Under the pieces are notes generated by a model. That model searched no databases, was not told the origin of the DNA, and saw only the letters and a program-made list of their open reading frames with translations. Shown here in pieces: positions 5,518-11,614 of a stretch of DNA of 11,614 nt. The stretch spans positions 1-11,614 of the forward strand of contig CANPBV010000050.1 of assembly GCA_947572405.1 (NCBI GenBank), written 5' to 3'. Position 1 is the stretch's first letter. Each line of letters opens with the position of its first letter. Source of the DNA: an uncultured Mycoplasmatota bacterium (GTDB lineage: Bacteria; Bacillota_I; Bacilli_A; RF39; UBA660). Position numbers and translations under genes: made by a program.

Positions 5518-6948
5518 TTAATTATATTGCTTTATTTCTTTTAAAAATTGAGATGGACGATTTTCTGGATATAAAATAAAAACATGATTTTTGGTTCTTG
5601 TAAGCGCTACATAAAATAACCGCCTTTCTTCTGCATATAAATATGTTGTATCGATAGATTCTACATTTTTCAAAATAGAATCCGTTTTTTTCTTCGTTGG
5701 AAATCCATAAATATCGTCACTACAGTTTAATAAAATGACTTCATCTGCTCCTAATCCCTTCGCACTATGTACTGTTAAAAATTCAATATTTAAATTTGAA
5801 TATGGAGATACTATTTTATAGTTTTGAATGCTTAGGAACGGATAATTTTCAATTTTAAAGTCATGATGATATCGGCCTAGTATAAAAACAGTTGAAAAGT
5901 CACGAGATTTGGAAATCTTATTTAAGATCTGTTTTAATAATTCACAGGACTCACACTTATAGGAAAACAGCTGAATCGGTTTTTCTACACTTTTACTAGA
6001 TTTTAATTGTTTTTCAATTTGAAACTTGTTTTTCATTACAAAATTTCCTGCTATATCAATTAATTCTTGACTATTTCGATAGGTATTTGTTATTTTTAAT
6101 ATTTTGGCATGTAAGAAAAAAGATTTAAAATTTGTAAAAAGAATTAATTCAGAACCGGAAAAACCAAAAATCGATTGCCAATCATCTCCAACCACAATAA
6201 TATTAGAATTGTATTGCCTTTTTATCGCATATAATAAAAAAAATCGGTCTCTAGAAATGTCTTGATACTCATCTACGATCACATATTGATAGGGAAAATC
6301 TACTTTCTTATTTTGAATTAATTTGGTTGCTTTTAAAATCATATCTTCAAAGTCAATCCAATCGTTTTCCTTCATATAATTATCATATTCAGATATTAGA
6401 TGTTTGAAAAAATGTTTCCAAAATCTTGATAATTTCATTTTAGAAATGGATGGTTTTCCTTTTACTTTATAATTTTTGAGAAATGTAATACTTACAGATG
6501 TCAATTTCGATAAATCTTTTTTGTTTCGGTATTTCCTTGTATAAAATAAAAATAGAATTTTTCTTTTTTTCTTATACTTCTGAATAATTTCTTCTATAAT
6601 ATCATTAGGACTAGTTTGAATATCTATACTTCTTGTTTGCTTTATTAGCTCAAGTCCAAGTTTATGAAATGTTAAAATAGAAATGGGTAAATGAAATTCT
6701 TTTTGTATTCGATTTCTTAATTCTTCTGTTGCCTTATTGGTATAAGAAATAAGTAAAATTTTACTAGGATCTACTTTTTTTATATCTATTAAATATTTTA
6801 CTTTTGCTACCATAGTTGTCGTTTTTCCACTCCCTGCACCAGCAATTACTTGCAAATCCCCATCCGTTATCACTACTTGTTTCTGTTCTTCGTCCAACCT
6901 AATTGTAGAATCTACTTCATCAAATATATGTTCTAAATAGAACTCCAT
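5518..6948 (-). CDS. Compact UvrD/Rep-type superfamily 1A DNA helicase, closest in motifs to helicase IV
   Basis: 476 aa from the preferred ATG. All SF1A motifs are visible in order: Q-motif Gln22, Walker A G-A-G-S-G-K-T (37-43), motif Ia S-Y-T-N-K-A-T (68-74), Walker B V-D-E-Y-Q-D (225-230), motif III G-D-D-W-Q-S-I-F (254-261), motif IV T-Y-R-N-S (289-293), motif V T-V-H-S-A-K-G (392-398), and motif VI around E-E-R-R-L-F-Y-V-A-L-T-R (440-451). The G-D-D-W-Q and D-E-Y-Q-D-I-S wording recalls E. coli DNA helicase IV. It should be an ATP-driven 3'-5' translocase on single-stranded DNA acting in repair or recombination. It is about 200 residues shorter than typical UvrD or HelD, so the accessory 1B and especially 2B domains must be much reduced. 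The ATG at 6948 has GAGGTG six bases upstream; the ATG ten codons earlier has none. It appears to be transcribed alone. Confidence 0.9.
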   Translation of the reverse strand: MEFYLEHIFDEVDSTIRLDEEQKQVVITDGDLQVIAGAGSGKTTTMVAKVKYLIDIKKVDPSKILLISYTNKATEELRNRIQKEFHLPISILTFHKLGLELIKQTRSIDIQTSPNDIIEEIIQKYKKKRKILFLFYTRKYRNKKDLSKLTSVSITFLKNYKVKGKPSISKMKLSRFWKHFFKHLISEYDNYMKENDWIDFEDMILKATKLIQNKKVDFPYQYVIVDEYQDISRDRFFLLYAIKRQYNSNIIVVGDDWQSIFGFSGSELILFTNFKSFFLHAKILKITNTYRNSQELIDIAGNFVMKNKFQIEKQLKSSKSVEKPIQLFSYKCESCELLKQILNKISKSRDFSTVFILGRYHHDFKIENYPFLSIQNYKIVSPYSNLNIEFLTVHSAKGLGADEVILLNCSDDIYGFPTKKKTDSILKNVESIDTTYLYAEERRLFYVALTRTKNHVFILYPENRPSQFLKEIKQYN

Positions 6949-6954
6949 AATAAT

Positions 6955-6960
6955 CACCTC
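6955..6960 (-). promoter_or_regulatory. Ribosome binding site (GAGGTG) fixing the helicase start
   Basis: GAGGTG on the minus strand, 6 bases before the ATG at 6948. It lies downstream of the alternative ATG at 6978, so it can serve only the later start. Confidence 0.75.
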
Positions 6961-7015
6961 GTATAATAAATGATACAAGGTATCCTTTTAAAATTCCTAC
7001 CAAATTCGACAAAAT

Positions 7016-7043
7016 ATAATCCCTTTTTCCACAAAAAAAGGGG
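7016..7043 (-). terminator. Probable terminator after trpS
   Basis: A perfect 8-base stem CCCTTTTT / AAAAAGGG (7021-7028 with 7035-7042) starts 5 bases after the trpS stop. The minus-strand tail is T-rich (ATTATATTTT) rather than a clean T-run, so efficiency is uncertain. Confidence 0.5.
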
Positions 7044-7047
7044 AAAA

Positions 7048-8076
7048 CTAAATCTCCTCTTTAAAATAATCAATTTGCATATTTTCTCTAACTTTTCTCA
7101 TTGTATTTTTAGCAATCGTTCTTGCATATTTACTTCCCTTAATTAAAATTTGGTCTACTTCATCAGGATGTAGCTCATAATAATGACGTTTTTCCTTGAT
7201 TGGGTCTAAAAAATTCGTCATTACTTTTATCAACTCTTTTTTACATGCTACGCAACCTCGTGCTCCATTCTTACACTCACTACATACTGTCTCTAGATTT
7301 GGATTATCTAACAATTTATGATAATAATATACCATGCAAACCTCTGGATTAGCAGGATCATCTTTTCTAATTTTGCTTGTATCTGTAACTGCACCCATGA
7401 TTTTCCTCTCTATTTCCTCTTTGGAATCAGACAAATAAATAGCGTTTCCTAAGCTTTTCCCCATCTTTTCATTACCATCTAATCCCTTAATTCTTGGATT
7501 GCTACTAAGTAGTGGTTCTGGAGTCGTTAATGTTTCTCCATAAATAGAATTGAATTTATGAACAATTTCCCTCGTTTGCTCAATTAATGGCAATTGATCC
7601 TCTCCTACTGGTACACAAGCTCCTTCAAACGCTGTGATATCTGCTGCTTGACTAACAGGATATCCAACAAAACCATATGTCACACTTTCTCCTGTATTTC
7701 CAAATAAGGCTTTCTTCTGCTTGATCTCAGTTTTCACAGTTGGGTTTCTATAAAGTCTTGCCATAGTTACCAAATTAGAATAATACACTGTTAATTCTGC
7801 TATTTCAGGAATGGTTGATTGAACAAAAATGGTTGATTTTTTAGGATCTATCCCAAGTGATAATAAATCAATCGTAACTTCTCTTACATTTGTCCTTACT
7901 TTTTCAGGATCATTAAAATTGTCAGTAAGAGCTTGCACATCCGCGATTTCAAAAAACGATTGATAATCCTCTTGCAATTTTACCCAATTACAAACAGCTC
8001 CAAAATAATGACCCAAATGTAATTTTCCGGTTGGTCTTATTCCTGTCAAAATTCTCCTTTTTTCCACCTTTTTCAC
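7048..8076 (-). CDS. trpS: Tryptophan-tRNA ligase with a predicted iron-sulfur cluster motif
   Basis: 342 aa, class I synthetase, charging tRNA-Trp in the cytoplasm. Signatures: the N-terminal T-G-I-R-P-T-G-K stretch leading into H20-L-G-H23 (HIGH motif), the A-A-D-I segment (144-147), and K204-M-G-K-S208 (KMSKS motif). Near the C-terminal anticodon-binding region it has C247-x20-C268-x6-C275-x2-C278, with an extra Cys at 265. This closely resembles the C-x22-C-x6-C-x2-C motif that binds a [4Fe-4S] cluster in Thermotoga maritima TrpRS, so cluster binding is inferred. The start is GTG, directly abutting the TAG stop of the upstream unknown gene (TAGGTG), with AAGGAT just before it. The two genes must share a transcript and are probably translationally coupled. 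No T-box tRNA-sensing leader is recognisable upstream. Confidence 0.96.
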   Translation of the reverse strand: MKKVEKRRILTGIRPTGKLHLGHYFGAVCNWVKLQEDYQSFFEIADVQALTDNFNDPEKVRTNVREVTIDLLSLGIDPKKSTIFVQSTIPEIAELTVYYSNLVTMARLYRNPTVKTEIKQKKALFGNTGESVTYGFVGYPVSQAADITAFEGACVPVGEDQLPLIEQTREIVHKFNSIYGETLTTPEPLLSSNPRIKGLDGNEKMGKSLGNAIYLSDSKEEIERKIMGAVTDTSKIRKDDPANPEVCMVYYYHKLLDNPNLETVCSECKNGARGCVACKKELIKVMTNFLDPIKEKRHYYELHPDEVDQILIKGSKYARTIAKNTMRKVRENMQIDYFKEEI

Positions 8077-9801
8077 CTATCCTTCAATTTTCCTATATTG
8101 TAACATGTTTTTTTGGTATTGAGAAGACGTTTTCTTTTGAATCATTACTTCTAATTCCCCATTAAGTGCAATGAGTTGTTCTAAGATCGCAAACTCTCTT
8201 CTAATAAACATAGAAGGTAATTTTTTTGTAGCCCAATCTTCAAGTTTTTCCATCCAAATTTTCACATCTTTATATAACGCCTCAGGAGTAAAATATTTTG
8301 TAAATAACCATGGATGATTTTGAATGGAAAGAAACAAGTTTCGTTTTTGTATAATATATGAATTCCAATCCCCATTTGCATACATTTTTTCTAAACTACA
8401 TACCAATTTTTCTGCATATGTTTCTGTGTCAATAATTACAATTGGAAGACCAAGCATTTTTTGATATTTCAAATGTTCCACAGTAGCAAAATCGAATGCT
8501 ACTAAAAACTGAGGTTTCAAATCTTTTTTTTCTACAACACAAGTATTTTTTTCACTAGATAGTAATGTAAAACTAGAATAAGCAAGTAGACATTCCTCCT
8601 GATATGGAAAATAGGTATCGCTATATACCGTCGATGATACAATACCTTCTGAACTTTGATAAGCTTCTAATGGAGAAGCGATAAAATAAAATTTGGAATT
8701 TTGCAAAGTAACCAATGGGCTATTGCCATCAATCTGCATAGACTGTTGTAAAAAGCTTAATGTTTCCATTTCTTCCATACGCAATAAATATTTTTGAAAA
8801 TAAGGTTTTAAATATCCATAAGCGCTAAATCTTTGATAAAAATCATCTTTTAACATAAGTGGGAATCTAGCCTCATACAACTCTAATAATAATTGATATT
8901 GCTCACTATAATCATTTGGCAAAGTTGGAAAAACCCTTTTAAATGTCGTATAGGGAATTCCTAAAAATACTTGGCAATAAAAATTTTTTAGTGTAAACAT
9001 ATCAAATTCGTTTTTTAAAAAGTTGATGTGTGCCTCCCTTTTGGAGTTGCAAAAACGATCAAAGTCGTCTAAGGTACCTGCAGGAGAAATGGCAGGAGAA
9101 TATGCACTCAAGTATTCTTCTATAATGAAATGGTATTTTGCGATTGACTCCCTAGGAATGAACTCCAATAATTTTTGAATTTTGAAAAATCTTTCTACCA
9201 TTTCCTCATAAGAAATAGAAATATTAAATTCCTTCACAACCTTTAACATTTCACAAAATGTTTCTTGATTAGATATTCTAAAAAGGCGATCTAATTCAAT
9301 CAAACTTTTAGGATACAACTCTTCTAATAACATTAAATTTTGATAAGCAAATGAAGAAAAATCTAAACATAAATCTATAAATTGTTTATAATCCGCATTA
9401 ATTTTAGTACACTTCATAATTCTATCTTTCAATATGGAACTGCTAAGTAAAGGAAGCCATCTTTGTAAATCATCTATTGTAATTTCATCAGACCATATAA
9501 ATTTTCTATAAGATGGCAAAATTGTCCCAATATGCAAATGAAGATAACAAAGTTTTTCCTTTACAACTTCGTCGCGCATTCCACTCCCCAATAAATGTCT
9601 ATCACTATAACGAATATAGCTTGCCAAAAAAGGAATATCATAAATTGTTAAATATTCTGGAAGTATCTGCTCCGATGACAATTCTGCATATGGAAAATTA
9701 GGATATTTCTCCATAAAAAACGCAATAAGACTATCCAAACCTTGTTGCTTAAAATCTAATAAGGCCTGTTCCCTCAAAACCTGTTGAACATTTTTTCTCA
9801 T
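8077..9801 (-). CDS. Hypothetical protein, 574 aa, co-transcribed with trpS
   Basis: I do not recognise a family. The protein looks soluble: no signal peptide or membrane helix is evident, and the first 340 residues are rich in Leu, Phe and Tyr with many likely helices. Around 370-420 the pattern turns more beta-like. A segment at 429-466 reads as strand, helix, strand (F-L-V-A-F-D, then H-L-K-Y-Q-K-M-L, then P-I-V-I-I-D-T-E-T-Y), resembling part of a small alpha/beta domain with acidic strand ends. The tail (about 505-560) is again helical. No nucleotide-binding loop, zinc motif or other catalytic signature stands out. The ATG at 9801 is chosen because AAGGGGG lies 6 bases upstream; the earlier ATG at 9831 has no site. 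The gene has its own strong promoter and is the first gene of a two-gene unit with trpS. That arrangement alone does not prove a role in translation. Confidence 0.85.
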   Translation of the reverse strand: MRKNVQQVLREQALLDFKQQGLDSLIAFFMEKYPNFPYAELSSEQILPEYLTIYDIPFLASYIRYSDRHLLGSGMRDEVVKEKLCYLHLHIGTILPSYRKFIWSDEITIDDLQRWLPLLSSSILKDRIMKCTKINADYKQFIDLCLDFSSFAYQNLMLLEELYPKSLIELDRLFRISNQETFCEMLKVVKEFNISISYEEMVERFFKIQKLLEFIPRESIAKYHFIIEEYLSAYSPAISPAGTLDDFDRFCNSKREAHINFLKNEFDMFTLKNFYCQVFLGIPYTTFKRVFPTLPNDYSEQYQLLLELYEARFPLMLKDDFYQRFSAYGYLKPYFQKYLLRMEEMETLSFLQQSMQIDGNSPLVTLQNSKFYFIASPLEAYQSSEGIVSSTVYSDTYFPYQEECLLAYSSFTLLSSEKNTCVVEKKDLKPQFLVAFDFATVEHLKYQKMLGLPIVIIDTETYAEKLVCSLEKMYANGDWNSYIIQKRNLFLSIQNHPWLFTKYFTPEALYKDVKIWMEKLEDWATKKLPSMFIRREFAILEQLIALNGELEVMIQKKTSSQYQKNMLQYRKIEG

Positions 9802-9984
9802 TGTTTTCCCCCTTGTATAACTATTAGTCATTTATAATGTACTTATGATTAAAATCTTTTGGCCCATTCTAAGGGCTTTATAGAATGATATTTTTAACCT
9901 AAAATAGTACAATCTATTGTTTCAATAAAAACTTATTTTCTAATTTTCATAGATTTTAAATCATTTATTCTACTATTTCCCATT
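9802..9984 (-). promoter_or_regulatory. Long 5' leader of the unknown gene-trpS operon
   Basis: About 180 nt lie between the predicted transcription start and the ATG. It contains two mutually exclusive hairpins: arms CATTCTA / TAGAATG (9865-9871 and 9881-9887) and GCCC / GGGC (9862-9865 and 9873-9876), which share bases. There is no GGTGGNACCGCG T-box sequence, no clean terminator and no Trp-rich leader peptide. It may be only an AT-rich untranslated region. Confidence 0.35.
9808..9814 (-). promoter_or_regulatory. Ribosome binding site (AAGGGGG) fixing the start of the 574-aa gene
   Basis: AAGGGGG on the minus strand, 6 bases before the ATG at 9801. It lies downstream of the alternative start at 9831. 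Confidence 0.7.
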
Positions 9985-9990
9985 CATTGA

Positions 9991-10019
9991 ATTATATTCG
10001 AATACCATGAAAAAGTCAA
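9991..10019 (-). promoter_or_regulatory. Near-consensus sigma-A promoter for the unknown gene-trpS operon
   Basis: TTGACT (10014-10019), exactly 17 bases, then TATAAT (9991-9996) on the minus strand: 10 of 12 consensus positions with ideal spacing. The spacer contains the palindrome TATTCGAATA overlapping the -10. Transcription would begin near 9984. It starts 27 bases after the patatin gene stop. Confidence 0.75.
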
Positions 10020-10045
10020 TATACCATTCTATAAAAGTATATATT

Positions 10046-11344
10046 CTAAATGATATCATATTCTTCATTTACTATATGTAGATATATGGCGGCTATAAAT
10101 TCTTTTGGAAATAACAAAGCATATTTGCAATATTCACTTTTCTTATTTTTATTTTGTGATGGCTTTTCTGTTTTATCATATAAAAATTTTAAAATAATGG
10201 ATGTTCCCAGTAAGGAACGAATCTTCCCGCCTAAAATTTTTTCTTCTATTGTTTTTAAGTCGAGATGTCCGATAGAGGATAATTTAAATAACGCCTCTTT
10301 TAAATAATCTCTCATTCTATAAATTTTAGTATCATTTATCTTTAAACTAATTCCAATTAACTCTACAATTTCATAGAATAATTGTTCTCTTCTAATTCCT
10401 GTTTGATCTTGTAAAAGTTTATGAAAAATAGAGAGTTTTAATAGTTTCTCTTCTACAACTCGTTTATGAGTTGTTAATCTTAATTCCAATGAGTGTTTTA
10501 AAGATAACTCTACTTTTTGGTACTGTTTTTTCAACTCTCCTAAACGAAACGTAAATATATTCCCTTCTAATTTTTTAAAGGCCTTCATTGTGTCATTATA
10601 TCCATAACAAATCGCCTTTCTAGACAAATCTCGCTGAAATACCAAAAAAGAGGCAATTTGATTTTTTGGTTCTATAACTGTTATTTTCACGTCTGAGTTT
10701 GTCACTTTTCTTTTTTTTCCAACAGAATGTAAATCGACCGCGACAATTTCTGTTGCTCCTAACTCAATTGCCAAATGAATTGGCATATTATCACTATAAC
10801 CACCATCTATATATTGGTTGCCATCAATTTTTTTCATTGGAAATGCTGGGTAGCAAGAAGCGGAAGCAATAATATAAAGAGGAGCAGTTTCTTCTGTCAT
10901 CTCTTCCTTAGTAATTTCTAATGACTCTTTTGTGGTAAAATTATAGGTAACCAAACCAAAATCAATAGAAGATCGAAAAAAACGATAAGGACTATATGAC
11001 TGATATATCAATTTCTCAAATCGAGTAATATTCATTCCACCATTTTTTATAAAACTTAGGGCATATTTCTTATAAAGACTTGCTTTTCCGGTGAACCCCT
11101 TTATCTTATCTGGAAAGCGTTCTGTAAACAATTGTTCAAAGTTAATATTTTCCCATAGCTTTAAGCATTTAAAATAATCTCGTTGAACCATAAAAGCGCC
11201 ATTAATTGCTCCAACAGAGGTTCCTGTTACAATTTCATAATGGTAATGAAGTTTTCTTAGGGCTTTCCAAACCCCTACCTGATAAGCTCCCTTTGATCCT
11301 CCACCTGATAATACAACTGCTTTTTTTCCCATGCTCCTACACAT
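10046..11344 (-). CDS. Patatin-like phospholipase with a long C-terminal extension
   Basis: 432 aa. The N-terminal patatin domain is complete: oxyanion-hole G-G-G-S-K-G (14-19), nucleophile Ser43 in G-T-S-V-G (41-45), and the catalytic Asp180 in D-G-G (180-182), giving the Ser-Asp dyad of this lipid acyl hydrolase family. Likely substrates are membrane phospholipids or other acyl esters, but this cannot be read from sequence. No signal peptide is present, so it should act from the cytoplasm. Beyond about residue 215 an extension of some 215 residues, Lys/Leu-rich and mostly helical, has no motif I recognise. Two starts are possible: ATG at 11344, about 6 nt from the predicted transcript end and without a Shine-Dalgarno, or ATG at 11332, whose AGGAG is only 1 base away. 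I give the longer form. It is the first gene after a gene-free stretch, probably transcribed alone. Confidence 0.93.
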   Translation of the reverse strand: MCRSMGKKAVVLSGGGSKGAYQVGVWKALRKLHYHYEIVTGTSVGAINGAFMVQRDYFKCLKLWENINFEQLFTERFPDKIKGFTGKASLYKKYALSFIKNGGMNITRFEKLIYQSYSPYRFFRSSIDFGLVTYNFTTKESLEITKEEMTEETAPLYIIASASCYPAFPMKKIDGNQYIDGGYSDNMPIHLAIELGATEIVAVDLHSVGKKRKVTNSDVKITVIEPKNQIASFLVFQRDLSRKAICYGYNDTMKAFKKLEGNIFTFRLGELKKQYQKVELSLKHSLELRLTTHKRVVEEKLLKLSIFHKLLQDQTGIRREQLFYEIVELIGISLKINDTKIYRMRDYLKEALFKLSSIGHLDLKTIEEKILGGKIRSLLGTSIILKFLYDKTEKPSQNKNKKSEYCKYALLFPKEFIAAIYLHIVNEEYDII

Positions 11345-11356
11345 CCAATCAGAAAT

Positions 11357-11385
11357 ATTATATCAGAAAGTATATTGATCTACAA
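11357..11385 (-). promoter_or_regulatory. Extended -10 promoter of the patatin-like gene
   Basis: TGATATAAT on the minus strand (11357-11365) is a perfect TATAAT with the TGn extension. A partial -35, TTGTAG (11380-11385), lies 17 bases upstream. Only 12 bases separate the -10 from the ATG at 11344, so the transcript would be almost leaderless. Confidence 0.7.
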
Positions 11386-11414
11386 TGACTCAAAAAAAAT
11401 ATTCATAGGAAAAA

Positions 11415-11476
11415 CACCAATCAATTTTTTGAAAATCACAAAGTATCAGTACTCTTTCAATACGGTTCAATTGGTG
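11415..11476. repeat. Nested inverted repeats, possible structured RNA or protein-binding site
   Basis: Three nested complementary pairs share one centre: CACCAAT / ATTGGTG (11415-11421 and 11470-11476), TTGAAA / TTTCAA (11429-11434 and 11455-11460), and AGTA / TACT around a TCAG loop (11442-11445 and 11450-11453). It lies in a 270-base stretch to the window end (11345-11614) where I see no credible gene on either strand. Confidence 0.4.
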
Positions 11477-11587
11477 ATCCATCAATTATTTTCACAGAAA
11501 TTATGTTTATTGTTTTAAACACAACCCAAATGTATCATAAATTTACGAATCAATAAAATCCATGATATTTATTTCAATAAACAATCA

Positions 11588-11605
11588 AAAAAAACAAGTT
11601 TTTTT
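11588..11605. terminator. Possible A/T-only hairpin at the right edge
   Basis: A perfect repeat, AAAAAAAC-AA-GTTTTTTT, with a 2-base centre. It could end a gene lying to the right, read on the minus strand, or be a chance A/T tract. The window ends 9 bases later, so it cannot be judged further. Confidence 0.2.
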
Positions 11606-11614
11606 ATAAAAGCA

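Noticed and set aside
5314..5544. 76-codon open frame on the plus strand
   Set aside because: Crosses the ArsR start, its operator and promoter; low-complexity composition and no ribosome binding site.
9802..9990. T-box riboswitch for trpS
   Set aside because: The leader is a suitable length and precedes a tRNA-synthetase operon, but it lacks the T-box sequence, the AGAAA-type element and a terminator/antiterminator pair. trpS is the second gene, 1.7 kb downstream.
10019..10042. Terminator of the patatin-like gene (ATATAC / GTATAT hairpin)
   Set aside because: Only six A/T-rich pairs with a 12-base loop. The tail TGACTTTTTC is not a clean T-run and overlaps the -35 of the next promoter. Too weak to list.
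11345..11614. CRISPR array or partial gene at the right edge
   Set aside because: No direct repeats of constant spacing and no frame longer than a few dozen codons with a ribosome binding site on either strand.

Overview
This is an AT-rich chromosomal window from a low-GC Bacillota-type bacterium. Ribosome binding sites are strong and of the AGGAGG/GAGGTG type, and two promoters match the sigma-A consensus closely. The genetic code appears standard. Trp is read from TGG, and the arsR-like gene ends in a TGA that overlaps the start codon of the next gene, so TGA is not recoded as in Mycoplasma. The gene content (Bacillota-style zinc exporter and sensor, DUF368/PopT lipid-carrier flippase, PgeF-like enzyme) suggests a walled member of the Bacilli or a related lineage. 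I cannot name the genus. I see no phage genes, transposase, CRISPR array, tRNA or rRNA.

Layout. Positions 2-1099 (+) hold the 3' part of an aromatic-rich repeat protein, probably exported. It meets the rest of the window at a two-way terminator; everything after it is on the minus strand. Read in the direction of transcription (right to left), the minus-strand units are as follows. (1) A patatin-like phospholipase (10046-11344), from its own extended -10 promoter. (2) A 574-residue protein of unknown function followed immediately by trpS (9801-7048). These are driven by a near-consensus promoter and preceded by a roughly 180-nt leader. (3) A compact superfamily 1A helicase (6948-5518). (4) A zinc-responsive ArsR repressor and a P1B-2 metal-exporting ATPase (5320-3195), overlapping by 4 bases and preceded by a recognisable operator. 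(5) popT and a pgeF-like gene (3058-1467). (6) A 107-residue unknown protein (1426-1103).

How they fit together. Unit 4 is a self-contained metal-efflux module: the repressor has a complete D-x-H-x10-H-x2-E zinc site, and the ATPase carries the CPC, Lys and Asp membrane residues of Zn/Cd/Pb pumps. Unit 5 pairs two genes linked to the cell envelope: undecaprenyl-phosphate recycling and a homologue of the peptidoglycan editing factor. The rest is housekeeping (TrpRS with a predicted iron-sulfur cluster, DNA helicase, lipid hydrolase) and unknowns.

I do not see a clearly new defence or mobile system. The points most worth a second look are the unknown 574-residue protein coupled to trpS with its long leader, the PgeF homologue that seems to have lost a metal ligand, the repeat protein at the left edge, and a nested inverted-repeat structure in the gene-free stretch at 11415-11476.
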